From Paenibacillus naphthalenovorans (GTDB lineage: Bacteria > Bacillota > Bacilli > Paenibacillales > NBRC-103111), in the NCBI RefSeq assembly GCF_900099895.1, contig NZ_FNDY01000021.1:1-64000 (forward strand): a stretch of DNA of 64,000 nt, read 5' to 3'. Each line of letters begins with the position of its first letter. Position 1 is the first letter of the stretch. This document shows, piece by piece, positions 8,848 through 17,780 of the stretch. Under the pieces are notes generated by a model that was not told the DNA's origin, ran no database searches, and was given only the letters and a program-made list of their open reading frames with translations. Made by a program: the position numbers and the translations under genes.

Positions 8848-9162
8848 ATGGAACAAATAAATGAAATGTCGGAAAGCTTTAAAATGCTCGGAGACAAAAC
8901 ACGGTTAACGATCATGGCTTTATTGAAAGAGCGGCCGCTTTGTGTATGCGACATCGTTGATTTGTTGGAAACGTCTCAACCGAATGCAAGCCAGCATTTG
9001 CGCAAACTAAAATCAGCCGGGCTTGTCAACGAAACACGTAAAGGCCAATGGGTTTATTACTCATTAAATATTGATGATAAACCATATATTCAGACAATTT
9101 TAGAATATATCCCGTCATTAAAACTAAAGATCGATCAGAAGAAAAACGACTGTTGCGAATAA
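8848..9162 (+). CDS. arsR: Arsenical-resistance operon repressor ArsR
   Basis: A winged-helix repressor of 104 residues that releases the ars promoter when arsenite or antimonite binds. The metal site C32-V-C34 sits at the start of the recognition region (RPLCVCDIVDLLE), as in classical ArsR. The DNA-reading helix is TSQPNASQHLRKLK. The start at 8848 is chosen for TTGGAGG 7 bases upstream rather than the longer open frame from 8827. It is followed without a gap by arsB and arsC. The C-terminal CC pair (NDCCE) could add metal binding. Confidence 0.95.
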   Translation: MEQINEMSESFKMLGDKTRLTIMALLKERPLCVCDIVDLLETSQPNASQHLRKLKSAGLVNETRKGQWVYYSLNIDDKPYIQTILEYIPSLKLKIDQKKNDCCE

Positions 9163-9174
9163 GTGGGGGACAAC

Positions 9175-10485
9175 ATGGCGATCATCGCATTTCTCATTTT
9201 TTTATTTACCTTGACGTTGGTCATCTGGCAGCCGCGGGGACTGAATATCGGCTGGTCGGCGAGTGCCGGAGCTATTCTCGCTTTATTGTTCGGGGTGGTC
9301 AGCTTTACGGACGTGGGCACCGTAACCGGTATCGTATGGAATGCAACATTGGCCTTTGTGGCTATCATTTTAATCTCGCTGATTCTTGATGAAATTGGTT
9401 TTTTCGAGTGGGCAGCCTTACATATGGCACGGCTAGCACGCGGAAACGGACTCCTTATGTTTGTTTTTATCATTCTGTTGGGATCGGCGGTCGCTGCCTT
9501 GTTTGCCAATGACGGTGCAGCCCTGATTATCACGCCGATTGTGCTTGCAATGGTTCGGGCATTGAAATTTGATGAAAGGATGATTTTGCCGTTTATTATG
9601 GCCAGCGGTTTTATTGCCGATACAGCATCTTTGCCGCTTGTCGTCAGTAACTTAGTCAATATCGTATCCGCGGATTATTTCAACATCGGTTTTGCCGAAT
9701 ACGCCAGCCGTATGATCGTTCCGAATTTCTTTTCTATCATCGCAAGCCTCGTTGTGCTCTATCTGTATTTCCATAAAAGCATCCCGGTAAACTATAATCT
9801 GACCTCATTGAGAAGACCGGAGAAAGCCATTAAAGATCCGCGGCTATTTAAACTATCTTGGGTCATTTTAGCCGCACTGCTCGTCGCTTATTTCGTCAGC
9901 GAATTTTTCTCGCTCCCTGTATCCTTGATTGCAGGCATCGCTGCGATTGCGTTTTTGTTTGCTGCGAGAAAAAGCCCTGCAATCCATACATGGAAACTGG
10001 TGAAGAATGCTCCTTGGGCAGTTGTGGTCTTCTCCGTCGGTATGTATGTAGTCGTATATGGCCTTCGAAATGCCGGACTTACCGATGCGCTCGGCAGTGT
10101 CATTCAAACGGTCTCAGACCAAGGACTTTTTGCGGCTACCGTAGGTACGGGCTTTATTGCCGCAATCCTGTCCTCCATTATGAACAACATGCCAACAGTC
10201 ATGATTAACGCGCTGGCGATCCAGGGCACTCAAACCGGCGGATTTATTCGTGAGGCGCTCATCTATGCGAATGTGATCGGTTCGGATTTAGGTCCGAAAA
10301 TCACACCGATCGGCTCATTGGCTACGCTGCTTTGGCTGCATGTGCTTTCTACGAAAAACGTAAAAATTAGTTGGGGTTATTATTTTAAAATCGGCATTCT
10401 GCTAACCGTACCTACATTGTTCATTACGCTTACCGGTCTTTATATATGGCTGTATGTTCTGCAGCATCTGCAGATGAATGCATGA
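9175..10485 (+). CDS. arsB: Arsenite efflux permease ArsB
   Basis: A polytopic membrane protein of about 436 residues, the usual ArsB length, with about 11-12 hydrophobic segments. It exports arsenite/antimonite with the membrane potential. Typical ArsB segments are [17 protein letters not shown], the [18 protein letters not shown] region and [20 protein letters not shown]. The frame also opens at GTG 9163, right after the arsR stop, but ATG 9175 with GTGGGGGA just before is the better start. Second gene of arsRBC. With no ArsA ATPase nearby, it should work alone. Confidence 0.95.
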   Translation: MAIIAFLIFLFTLTLVIWQPRGLNIGWSASAGAILALLFGVVSFTDVGTVTGIVWNATLAFVAIILISLILDEIGFFEWAALHMARLARGNGLLMFVFIILLGSAVAALFANDGAALIITPIVLAMVRALKFDERMILPFIMASGFIADTASLPLVVSNLVNIVSADYFNIGFAEYASRMIVPNFFSIIASLVVLYLYFHKSIPVNYNLTSLRRPEKAIKDPRLFKLSWVILAALLVAYFVSEFFSLPVSLIAGIAAIAFLFAARKSPAIHTWKLVKNAPWAVVVFSVGMYVVVYGLRNAGLTDALGSVIQTVSDQGLFAATVGTGFIAAILSSIMNNMPTVMINALAIQGTQTGGFIREALIYANVIGSDLGPKITPIGSLATLLWLHVLSTKNVKISWGYYFKIGILLTVPTLFITLTGLYIWLYVLQHLQMNA

Positions 10486-10516
10486 ATAGTTCAATTTAAA
10501 AGGGAGATTGTTCATC

Positions 10517-10942
10517 ATGGAGAAAAAACCGTTAGTTTACTTTTTGTGTACCGGCAATTCCTGCAGAAGCCAGATGGCGGATGGCTTTTTAAAAGCATTA
10601 GGTGGTGATAAATACGAAGTAAAAAGCGCAGGACTTGAAGCGCATGGGGTAAATCCTCGGGCAGTACAAGTAATGAAGGAAGCCGGTGTGGATATTAGTC
10701 ACAATACCTCGGACGTGATCGATCCCGATATTTTGAATCGGGCCGACTATGTCATTACCTTGTGCGGCCACGCCGATGAGCATTGCCCCGTAATCTCCAA
10801 CAAGAACGTTACAAAATGGCACTGGGGGTTTGATGATCCGGCAAAAGCTGTTGGAACGGAAGATGAAATAATGAGCCAATTCCGTACTGTTCGCGATTCC
10901 ATTAAAAGCCGGATTGAGCGGTTCGTCAAAGAAGGGGAATGA
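10517..10942 (+). CDS. arsC: Thioredoxin-coupled arsenate reductase ArsC
   Basis: Reduces arsenate to arsenite for export by ArsB. It is a low-molecular-weight phosphatase-fold enzyme of 141 residues. It has the CX5R phosphate loop C11-TGNS-C16-R17 and the redox pair C83 and C90 ([12 protein letters not shown]) that passes the disulfide to thioredoxin; the WGFDDPA segment is also typical. ATG 10517 follows AGGGAG with good spacing, while an upstream TTG at 10508 is too close. The gap to arsB is 31 bp. Only a dead flavoprotein stub follows. Confidence 0.96.
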   Translation: MEKKPLVYFLCTGNSCRSQMADGFLKALGGDKYEVKSAGLEAHGVNPRAVQVMKEAGVDISHNTSDVIDPDILNRADYVITLCGHADEHCPVISNKNVTKWHWGFDDPAKAVGTEDEIMSQFRTVRDSIKSRIERFVKEGE

Positions 10943-10953
10943 GCCGAATTCGA

Positions 10954-11010
10954 ATGGAGGATATGGAGGTGGAAGGGGAACTTGATACGATAATCATTGG
11001 AGGCGGATAG
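10954..11010 (+). pseudogene. N-terminal stub of an FAD/NAD(P)-dependent oxidoreductase
   Basis: Eleven bases after arsC an ATG opens an 18-codon frame ending ELDTIIIGGG and then TAG. DxxIIGGGxAG is the FAD-binding start of thioredoxin-reductase-like and ArsO-like flavoproteins, which often follow arsC. The stop falls in the middle of the nucleotide-binding loop, and no continuation was found in the next 110 bp, so the rest of the gene was deleted. Confidence 0.65.
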
Positions 11011-11122
11011 GCGGCAAAGCTATATTGTTTCCGCCGTTACATAACCTGAGCGGATCGTGCAGGGAATCGGGCGAATGAGGGAATGAAGCCCAACATTTTA
11101 CAGTAGAGGAGAGAGACAAAAA

Positions 11123-11156
11123 TAAAAGCTGATTTCCGCATAGGAGATCAGCTTTT
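11123..11156. terminator. Bidirectional terminator between ars operon and rraA-like gene
   Basis: AAAAGCTGAT (11124) pairs with ATCAGCTTTT (11147), with A-rich and T-rich flanks on the two sides, so it can serve both the plus-strand ars operon and the minus-strand gene at 11174. Confidence 0.85.
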
Positions 11157-11173
11157 CTCTTTGCCCATAAGTT

Positions 11174-11791
11174 TTACTTGGAGAGTATTGAATCAAGATG
11201 CTTTCTTATTGCTTCCTGATCCCCGGAAACAAGCTCTTCTCGCTCTTGATCCTTTTTCAACTTATCCAAAGCTTTATGGAGAATCGTTGTTTCTATGTCC
11301 TTAGGGACAACGACAACCCCGTCCACATCCCCGACAATGATATCACCGGGTTGGATCGAAACCCCGCCGCAAGAGATAGGTACGTTTATTTCCCCTCCTC
11401 CCGCTTTGCCGCTCGCAGCAACCGTGGTCCCTTTGCAAAAGACCGGATAATTCAGTTCCCTGATCCCATGAATATCGCGGATGACTCCGTCAACAACGAT
11501 ACCTTTTATTCCTAAGGTTTGTGCCATGCCCACGACAAAGTCGCCGGCCACTGCACGGTACGTATCTCCTTTAGCATCGATGACAAGAATATCATCGGGT
11601 TTAGCTTCGGATATTGCCCGAAGTACAGCGTGATTGTCTCCGACAGGCATTTTAACTGTAAAAGCTCTGCCCGCAACTCTATACTGCTCCTTTAAAGGTT
11701 TAATGCCGGGATCCAGGTTATTCATTCCTTGCAAAGCATCGGATATACAAGTGGTCGGAATTTCTTGAAACAAGCTCACAATATCCTTCAT
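11174..11791 (-). CDS. RraA-family protein, probable HMG/oxaloacetate aldolase or decarboxylase
   Basis: A 205-residue RraA-like protein. The family includes divalent-metal class II 4-hydroxy-4-methyl-2-oxoglutarate aldolases, oxaloacetate decarboxylases and RNase E inhibitors. The key features are G-x-x-x-G ligand loops (GDFVVGMAQTLGIKG), the DGVIRD segment with the substrate Arg and metal Asp, and GDVDGVVVVP near the end. An RNase E role is unlikely here because most Firmicutes lack RNase E. It stands opposite a gutted LysR regulator and near prpF and an aconitase remnant, so a role in tricarboxylic or branched C4-C7 acid catabolism is plausible. Confidence 0.85.
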   Translation of the reverse strand: MKDIVSLFQEIPTTCISDALQGMNNLDPGIKPLKEQYRVAGRAFTVKMPVGDNHAVLRAISEAKPDDILVIDAKGDTYRAVAGDFVVGMAQTLGIKGIVVDGVIRDIHGIRELNYPVFCKGTTVAASGKAGGGEINVPISCGGVSIQPGDIIVGDVDGVVVVPKDIETTILHKALDKLKKDQEREELVSGDQEAIRKHLDSILSK

Positions 11792-11957
11792 CTATGTTCC
11801 TCCGTTCTTAACATGAGTAGCTGCCTATTAACATTTAATCATAGAAGTATAATGAATTAAAAATACTAATTTTGCATGGTTAGACATAACCAACTTGCAT
11901 ATCTGATTCGTTCAACTATAGTATGTTATTTATAGATTGGAAGAGGGGGCTAAGACA

Positions 11958-12217
11958 TTGGAGGAACAAGATTGGCTCATATTGCGGGTGCTTTACAAGC
12001 ATAAAAATATCACAAGAACCGCTGAGGAATTATTCATTTCTCAACCTTCCATCACGAAACGCTAAGGATGCGGAGATCAATAAAGTAGACATCACAGACA
12101 AAGAGGGAAACCGCATCATAAGACAAACCTGGATGTTTTACTATAATGAAGCGCTGGAAATGAATACTGTCGAAAGCGTTTGTTCATTTCGTTAAAGAAA
12201 CCGATTTGCAAGAGTAA
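11958..12217 (+). pseudogene. LysR-type regulator, both ends kept and middle deleted
   Basis: From TTG 11958 (GAGGGGG upstream) the N-terminal helix-turn-helix of a LysR regulator reads EEQDWLILRVLYKHKNITRTA and then EELFISQPSITKR, before a stop. It is joined directly to a C-terminal tail (about AEINKVDITDKEGNRII, RQTWMFYYNEALEMNTVES). After a one-base slip the natural end FVHFVKETDLQE follows. The entire ligand-binding core of about 210 residues is gone. It is divergent from the rraA-like gene, the standard position for a LysR regulator of its neighbour, so that gene has probably lost its regulator. Confidence 0.85.
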
Positions 12218-12277
12218 AGAAAGAAGTCAAATGAGACAATTGCAGTCTGTCTTGTTTGGTTCTTTTTTTATTTTTAG

Positions 12278-12347
12278 ATATTCCCAATGGGTATCGCCGG
12301 TCATAAGGAATTGATATTTTCTTTTAGTTCTGGGTCCGGCCTATAAT
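12278..12347 (+). promoter_or_regulatory. Possible LysR-dependent promoter of the acn-prpF pair
   Basis: A partial dyad ATTCCCAATGGGTAT with T-N11-A form (about 12279-12293) lies 50 bp before a good -10 box, TATAAT (12342-12347), that has no proper -35 box. This is the usual look of an activator-dependent LysR promoter. The assignment is inferred from pattern only. Confidence 0.3.
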
Positions 12348-12388
12348 AATCTCAAGTTCGTTACAACAGGATAGGAGAGGGGGAGACC

Positions 12389-13079
12389 ATGAGAACACCT
12401 CAAGATATCTTCAACAAGTTCATTATTACCGGATTCAAACTTTGGAGGAAGCTGGTATAGGCTAAGTATCCAGACTTCCGTACTCGATTAAAATTTTATT
12501 GGAGTCAGTATTGCGTCAGTATGACGGAAAAACGATCACGCAGGAGCACATTGAGAATTTAGCGAAATGGGGCACAAAGGATGCGAAAGAAAATGTAGAA
12601 GTACCTTTTAAGCCGGCTCGTATGGTCCTTCAGGATTATACCGTCGTTCCTGTTGTCGTGGACTTGGCTTCTTTACGAACCGCCATGGCGAACATGGGCG
12701 GAGACCCGAAGCAGATTAATCCGGAGATTCCGGTTGATTTGGTGATTGACCACGCTGAGCAGGTGGATAAGTTTGGGACGCCAGATGCATTAAAGTATAA
12801 TGTAACGTTATAAATTCATTAAATTTCTAAGTTTAATTCAAAACCGCGATAGACAACAGGCTTGCTGATTATGCCCGGAGTCGATTGCTCGGAGACATCA
12901 AGCCGCGGCAGCTTGTTAAAGTAACGGCAGCGGACGAGGATGGAACGCAAAAAACGTTTGAAGCAGCGGTAAGATTCGATAGTGAAGTCGAGATTGATTA
13001 CTATCGCCACGGTGGAGTGTTGCAGATGGTGCTGCGAAATAAACTGGCGTTGAGTCAAAAAGAAGAGAGGCAAAGATAA
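12389..13079 (+). pseudogene. Aconitase (AcnA/AcnD-type) pseudogene, middle deleted
   Basis: A normal aconitase is about 870-900 residues. Here ATG 12389 (GGAGAGGGGGAG upstream) opens a damaged N-terminus. The frame TLEEAGIG is followed by a TAA in place of a codon and then [20 protein letters not shown]. The N-terminal part continues intact to KYNVTL at about 12810. The C-terminal end, [18 protein letters not shown] through [20 protein letters not shown], resumes by about 12860. About 650 codons with all three cluster Cys are missing. It is directly upstream of prpF, so the original gene was probably the AcnD-type 2-methylcitrate dehydratase that partners PrpF. Confidence 0.92.
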
Positions 13080-13101
13080 AGGAAATGGAGGTACAACGGT
13101 C

Positions 13102-14271
13102 ATGAGTAAATGGGGAAAACAAATCAAAATCCCGGCAATATATATGCGTGGCGGAACAAGCAAGGGGGTGTTTTTCGTACCGGATGATTTACCGGCCGAT
13201 CCAACTGAGCGTGATGGAGTATTATTACGTATTATAGGTAGTCCGGATCCGTATGGTCAGCAGATTGATGGTATGGGCGGGGCTACATCGAGTACGAGCA
13301 AGGTCGTCATTATCAGTAAAAGTAATCGGCCGGGATGTGATGTAGATTATTTATTCGGACAGGTTGCCATCGGACAACCGTTGGTGGACTGGAGCGGGAA
13401 CTGTGGAAATCTTACTGCGGCTGTAGGGCCTTTTGCCATACATAGAGGCCTGGTAGACACTCCGCGGGATGGAGTGGCTGCAATAAATATCTGGCAAGCA
13501 AATATCGGCAAGAAGATTATTGCTCATGTCCCGATGAAGGATGGAGAGGTGCAAGAGTTGGGTGATTTCGAGCTGGATGGTGTCACTTTCCCCGCAGCGG
13601 AAATTAAATTGGAATTTCTAGATCCGGGTGCGGGCGATGGGGATGAGGAGGGAGGAGCCATGTTCCCTACAGGAAATCCAATAGATGTACTTCCGGTACC
13701 AGGTGTGGGAGAGGTGGAGGTCACCTTAATGAATGCCGGAAACCCTGCTATCTTTGTCTCGGCATCATCCTTGGGATTAACGGGAACGGAGCTGCAGCAG
13801 GATATCAACGGTAATGCGGAGCTTCTTGCCCGCTTTGAAGCGATTCGGGCTCATGGAGCTGTGGCCATGGGTCTGGCCGATAACGTCGAATATGTCATGA
13901 CGAAGCGTCAGCACACGCCGAAAATCGCATTTTTCGGAGAACCGGCGAGCTACACGGCGTCCGACGGAAAAGAAGTGCGAGCGGAGGGGATTGATATTTT
14001 GGCACGCATTCTTTCCATGGGTAAACTTCATCATGCCATGACCGGTACGGGTGCTGTTGCGATCGCCGCTGCAGCTGCAATTCCGGGAACGATTGTCAGT
14101 AAGATTTTAGGTGACACCAAGTCAGCACTTTGTTTTGGTCACCCCTCCGGTACCTTAACGGCAGGTGCTGATGCCGTACAAGAGGAAACAGGCTGGATCG
14201 TGAAAAAAGTGGTCATGAGCCGCAGTGCTCGAAGACTCATGGAGGGATCCGTGCTGATCCCTTCTAAATAG
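13102..14271 (+). CDS. prpF: PrpF-family 2-methylaconitate cis-trans isomerase
   Basis: A 389-residue diaminopimelate-epimerase-fold protein. In the methylcitrate route for propionate, AcnD makes a methylaconitate and PrpF isomerises it. Family features are the opening PAIYMRGGTSKGVFF, the catalytic Cys in SGNCGNLTAAVGPFAI, NAGNPAIFV, HHAMTGTGAVAIAAAAAIPG and the FGHPSG loop. The gene is intact with GGAGG 10 bases before ATG. Its partner aconitase upstream is dead, so the pathway is broken here unless another aconitase serves. Relatives act on other unsaturated tricarboxylic acids, so the exact substrate is open. Confidence 0.88.
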   Translation: MSKWGKQIKIPAIYMRGGTSKGVFFVPDDLPADPTERDGVLLRIIGSPDPYGQQIDGMGGATSSTSKVVIISKSNRPGCDVDYLFGQVAIGQPLVDWSGNCGNLTAAVGPFAIHRGLVDTPRDGVAAINIWQANIGKKIIAHVPMKDGEVQELGDFELDGVTFPAAEIKLEFLDPGAGDGDEEGGAMFPTGNPIDVLPVPGVGEVEVTLMNAGNPAIFVSASSLGLTGTELQQDINGNAELLARFEAIRAHGAVAMGLADNVEYVMTKRQHTPKIAFFGEPASYTASDGKEVRAEGIDILARILSMGKLHHAMTGTGAVAIAAAAAIPGTIVSKILGDTKSALCFGHPSGTLTAGADAVQEETGWIVKKVVMSRSARRLMEGSVLIPSK

Positions 14272-14364
14272 TAAAATTGCTGGGACGATGAACGATAAGC
14301 GAAGGATACCGAATATTTGCTGGCAGCCTTCGCTTGCTTCCTTGGTTATTTGGAGCCGGTCTTC

Positions 14365-15435
14365 CTATCGGTTAGCGACAGGAATCCAGCCTGAGAGGAT
14401 GGCTCCTCCCTCCGGGTGGTTGCTTGCAGCAAGCTCGCCTCCATGCCGGCGGATGATTCGCTGGGATATGGTCAGCCCCAATCCGGCTCCTCCCGTCGCA
14501 CGATTTCTCGATTGCTCTCCCCGATAAAGAGGCTCAAAGATACGTTTGAGCTCATCCTGCGCAAAGCCCGGCCCTGAATCTTGGATCGTGAACGCTGCCC
14601 GATCTCCCTGCTGGCGGCACTGAACGAGAATGCGGCCATGAGCAGGCGTGTGCCGCACGGCATTATCCAATAAATTGCTCAACGCGCGCTCCATTAAGTG
14701 CGAATCTGCTCGAATCAAACAATCATCCGGCGCATAATGGGCGACGATCGAGATGTGCTTCTTCTGCGCTTGCGGCTCCAGGCTGTCAATCGATTTCTGA
14801 ACAATTTCGTTAAAACCTGCTGTGTTCTTGCTTAGCTCCGTTTCCAGGTACTCCAACTTCGTAAAGGTGAAAAGATCCTCGACCAACCGGTCCAATTGCG
14901 CCGATTTCTCCTTGCAAACATCCACATACTTTGCGATTTGTTCCGGTGTTTGCGCAATGCCTTGCTCAACCCCGTCCAAATAACCGCGCAAGGCAAATAA
15001 CGGTGTCCGCAAGTCATGTGCGACAGCAGCGATAACGAATCTCCGTTCCTCCTCCAGCTCCGCTTGCTTCCGGTGCGAGCTTAGCAGACCGTTCACCATG
15101 ACTTCGAATCCCTCTCGAACCTCGGCAATCTCTCTGATGGTCGATGGGGGCAGCTGAACGTCCCAATCGCCTTCGGCAATTTGCCGAGCTGCCTGGCTCA
15201 TTTTCTCAAGGGGCATAAGAAGGAGCCTTCGCATGCGAATGCCTACAATAAAGAAAGCGAGCAGAAGCCCTGCAAACGCAGCCACAATGGGAACCGCATA
15301 GGAATCCGGCCGGCCCGCTCCAATATGCAGCGATTGGGTCGTGATGAAGTGAGCTGCCACAAAGAAAACCCATGGCAGCAGCAGAAGGAGCACCAAACTG
15401 AACAAGGCATAGGTACGAATACGAAGCTTCCTCAT
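14365..15435 (-). CDS. Sensor histidine kinase
   Basis: A 356-residue membrane kinase and partner of the regulator at 15432. Layout: TM1 about 8-30, a short sensor loop, TM2 about 45-67, HAMP about 68-118, HisKA with H140 in AAVAHDLRTPLFALRGYLDG, then HATPase_c (NLLDNAVRHT, DSGPGF, GGAGLGLTISQRI). The ATG at 15435 overlaps the regulator stop as ATGA, so the two genes are co-translated. It lies divergent from the DJ-1/DUF2306 pair with 200 bp between, which suggests but does not prove control of that pair. Confidence 0.93.
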   Translation of the reverse strand: MRKLRIRTYALFSLVLLLLLPWVFFVAAHFITTQSLHIGAGRPDSYAVPIVAAFAGLLLAFFIVGIRMRRLLLMPLEKMSQAARQIAEGDWDVQLPPSTIREIAEVREGFEVMVNGLLSSHRKQAELEEERRFVIAAVAHDLRTPLFALRGYLDGVEQGIAQTPEQIAKYVDVCKEKSAQLDRLVEDLFTFTKLEYLETELSKNTAGFNEIVQKSIDSLEPQAQKKHISIVAHYAPDDCLIRADSHLMERALSNLLDNAVRHTPAHGRILVQCRQQGDRAAFTIQDSGPGFAQDELKRIFEPLYRGEQSRNRATGGAGLGLTISQRIIRRHGGELAASNHPEGGAILSGWIPVANR

Positions 15436-16124
15436 GTTATACGCCCCTCGAAGCGATAACCAACGCCCCATACGTTGGTTAAATATTGCGGCTGATCCGG
15501 ATCCAGCTCGATCTTCTCGCGAAGACGACTCAGATGGACGCGAATCGTATGCTTATCGCCGATGCCATCCCAGAATTTCGCGAGCAATTGATCATAGGTA
15601 AACACCTGTCTCGGTTGCTCCGCAAACAATCGCAGCAGCTCATATTCCTTCGGCGTGAGCGAGACTCTCCTTCTATCGACGAACACTTCTCTAGTAGACA
15701 AATCGAGCTTAAGACGGCCATAATCCAACACCTTGGCCGCACTTGCTTGCTGGTTGCCGGCGCGTCGCAGAACAGCCTTTACGCGGGCAACGATTTCGCC
15801 GGGTGAAGCGGTTTTGACGATATAGTCATCGCCGCCAAGTGTCAACCCGCGAATCTTGTCTACATCATCGCTGCGGGCACTCAAGAACAGGATCGGAACA
15901 GGGCTTTCCGTCCGAACGCGCCGGCAGAAATCAAATCCGTTTTGTCCCGGCATCATAACGTCCAGGATGATGCAATGAACCGTGTTCTGTTGAAACGCTG
16001 TCCATGCTTGCGCCGCGTCATTAGCCATTACGACCTGAAAATGATCATTCTCCAAAAAGTCTCTCAATAGTTCAACGATGCTCCGGTCATCGTCCACGAC
16101 CAAGATCGTAGGTCTTTCATTCAT
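15432..16124 (-). CDS. OmpR/PhoB-family response regulator
   Basis: A 230-residue regulator with the receiver acidic triad D11-D12-D13, phospho-acceptor D55 (CIILDVMMPG), a KTASP switch segment in which Lys is kept, and a C-terminal winged helix (LTPKEYELLRLF, HTIRVHLSRLREKI, VWGVGYRFEG). The start MNERPTILVV at 16124 is chosen because GAAGGCGGG lies just upstream; a longer open frame to 16196 has no ribosome site. First gene of a two-gene minus-strand operon. Confidence 0.94.
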   Translation of the reverse strand: MNERPTILVVDDDRSIVELLRDFLENDHFQVVMANDAAQAWTAFQQNTVHCIILDVMMPGQNGFDFCRRVRTESPVPILFLSARSDDVDKIRGLTLGGDDYIVKTASPGEIVARVKAVLRRAGNQQASAAKVLDYGRLKLDLSTREVFVDRRRVSLTPKEYELLRLFAEQPRQVFTYDQLLAKFWDGIGDKHTIRVHLSRLREKIELDPDQPQYLTNVWGVGYRFEGRIT

Positions 16125-16320
16125 ATCGATCCCGCCTTCATTCCGAGGATTGACCCTTACCGAATATATATATAAGTGTATCATCTCTTCCGCCAAAAAA
16201 ACGAGTTCCGCGCATATTGTGACGGTTTGTTTATGGTTTTGTTACCTTTTTGGCGCTACGTTTGAGAGATTCTTTTGGTATCCTACCTATCAGTGGAGTG
16301 AATAAAAGGAGGTTATATGG

Positions 16321-17088
16321 ATGTTGACTGTACAAATCGTGCTGTTCGATGGCTTCGATCTTCTGGATGCTATTGCACCTTACGAAGTATTTTGCGCGGC
16401 CGGAATGGTTGCCGATCATGCGTTGTGTGTGGAATTCGTCACTGCGGAAGGGCCAAGGCTCGTCCCAAGTGGCGTAAACGGGTTAAAAATTGAAGCGGGC
16501 GGCAGGCTGAGCCCATACCGAAAGGGCATCATTCTCGTGCCTGGCGCGTCCGGTGAGATAGAAGGAGACAGCCCAAATTCCATTCCTGCCATTTTGGCCC
16601 GTGCCGTGAACACGGAACTGACCGGAATACTTAAGCAGGCACTCGGGCATCCGGATATCGTAGTGGCTACCGTATGCGGGGGTTCCTTGGTGCTGGCCAT
16701 GGGAGGACTGCTGGAAGGAAGGCCGGCGGTAACGAATTACTTGGGAATGGATGTGCTTGGGGCGACCGGTGCCATACCTGTTCCGGCTCGCGTAGTCGAT
16801 GACGGCAACCTTGTTACCGGGGGCGGTGTAACCTCGGGGCTGGATATCGCGCTCCATCTCGTTGAGCGGGAGCTGGGGCCTCGGATTGCACATGCAGTAG
16901 AGCAATTGTTCGAATTTGAACGGAGAGGAACGGTCTGGCGTAACATCGGTATCCCCCCGCGTAAGGGATCGGCGGTCCGTGACCCAAACGCCGCGAGCCT
17001 TCAAGGCACATCGGTGAATGACATTATGACCGGTTTCGCCAAAGCCGATGTATTGCCGGCCTCCAAATTAACAGGGAAGCGAATATAA
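16321..17088 (+). CDS. DJ-1/PfpI-family protein (isonitrile-hydratase-like)
   Basis: A 255-residue class I glutamine-amidotransferase-fold protein. The nucleophile elbow is VATVCGGSLVLA with C119. The acidic residue of the family start is in LFDGFDLLD, and a GGGVTSGLDIALHL segment completes the fold. This subgroup includes isonitrile hydratase and ThiJ-like proteins. The C-terminal extension after 200 is Lys/Arg/Ser-rich and not recognised. A strong AAAAGGAGG precedes the ATG. The DUF2306 gene follows after 11 bp, so they form an operon. Confidence 0.85.
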   Translation: MLTVQIVLFDGFDLLDAIAPYEVFCAAGMVADHALCVEFVTAEGPRLVPSGVNGLKIEAGGRLSPYRKGIILVPGASGEIEGDSPNSIPAILARAVNTELTGILKQALGHPDIVVATVCGGSLVLAMGGLLEGRPAVTNYLGMDVLGATGAIPVPARVVDDGNLVTGGGVTSGLDIALHLVERELGPRIAHAVEQLFEFERRGTVWRNIGIPPRKGSAVRDPNAASLQGTSVNDIMTGFAKADVLPASKLTGKRI

Positions 17089-17099
17089 GGGGTAAAAGC

Positions 17100-17732
17100 A
17101 TGAACAGACGCCAAACCTTCTACAAGCTGATCGCGTGCGTTAGTATGATTTACATCCTTTATGTCTTGGTCAACAATTTCGTTGTCGATCCAGGTGCCGA
17201 GACGTTTTTAAGTCATAAAGCAGGTCTTGAGTATGAGCTTAAACCTCGGATCTGGCTAATGGTCATGTATATTCATGCAGGTTTCGCCTGTATTGCGATG
17301 GGCTCGGGTCTCATCAATTGTTCAAGGCGCAGCTATGAGAAGCACCGTGGTTTTCATCGCGTGAACGGCTGCGTCTATGTTTCGTCCGTGCTTATTGCCG
17401 TGCTGACATCCGGATACATGGCGCCCTATGCCACGGGAGGAAAAATAAGCAGTATAGGCTTTAATGTTCTCAATATTCTCTGGCTGGTCATAACGGCAAC
17501 TGCTCTTGTCCACATCTTTAAAAAACGGATTCTTCAGCATCGTCGGTGGATGATTCGAAGCTATGCCTTTTGCTATACGAATATGCTGATCCATCTGCTC
17601 ACCTTCGTGTTTCACCAGATCATCGGCTTCGCTTACGTGACCAGCTACACGATTGGATTATACGGCTCGATGGTGCTGCTGATGATTGCTCCGGAAGTGC
17701 TTTTTCGAGTGAAAAAACCTAAGTGCGCATAG
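17100..17732 (+). CDS. DUF2306 integral membrane protein
   Basis: A 210-residue protein with six to seven hydrophobic segments. It shows the DUF2306 pattern: a conserved His in the YIHAGFACIAMGSG helix, HRGFHRVNGCVYV, and LQHRRWMIRSYAFCYTNM. The evenly placed His residues in membrane helices suggest haem or metal binding, but no function is established for the family. It is the second gene of the operon with the DJ-1/PfpI protein. Confidence 0.82.
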   Translation: MNRRQTFYKLIACVSMIYILYVLVNNFVVDPGAETFLSHKAGLEYELKPRIWLMVMYIHAGFACIAMGSGLINCSRRSYEKHRGFHRVNGCVYVSSVLIAVLTSGYMAPYATGGKISSIGFNVLNILWLVITATALVHIFKKRILQHRRWMIRSYAFCYTNMLIHLLTFVFHQIIGFAYVTSYTIGLYGSMVLLMIAPEVLFRVKKPKCA

Positions 17733-17780
17733 GCCTGCTCGATTCAAAAATTCAAAAATGAAAATGGGGGCGGTCAGCCT

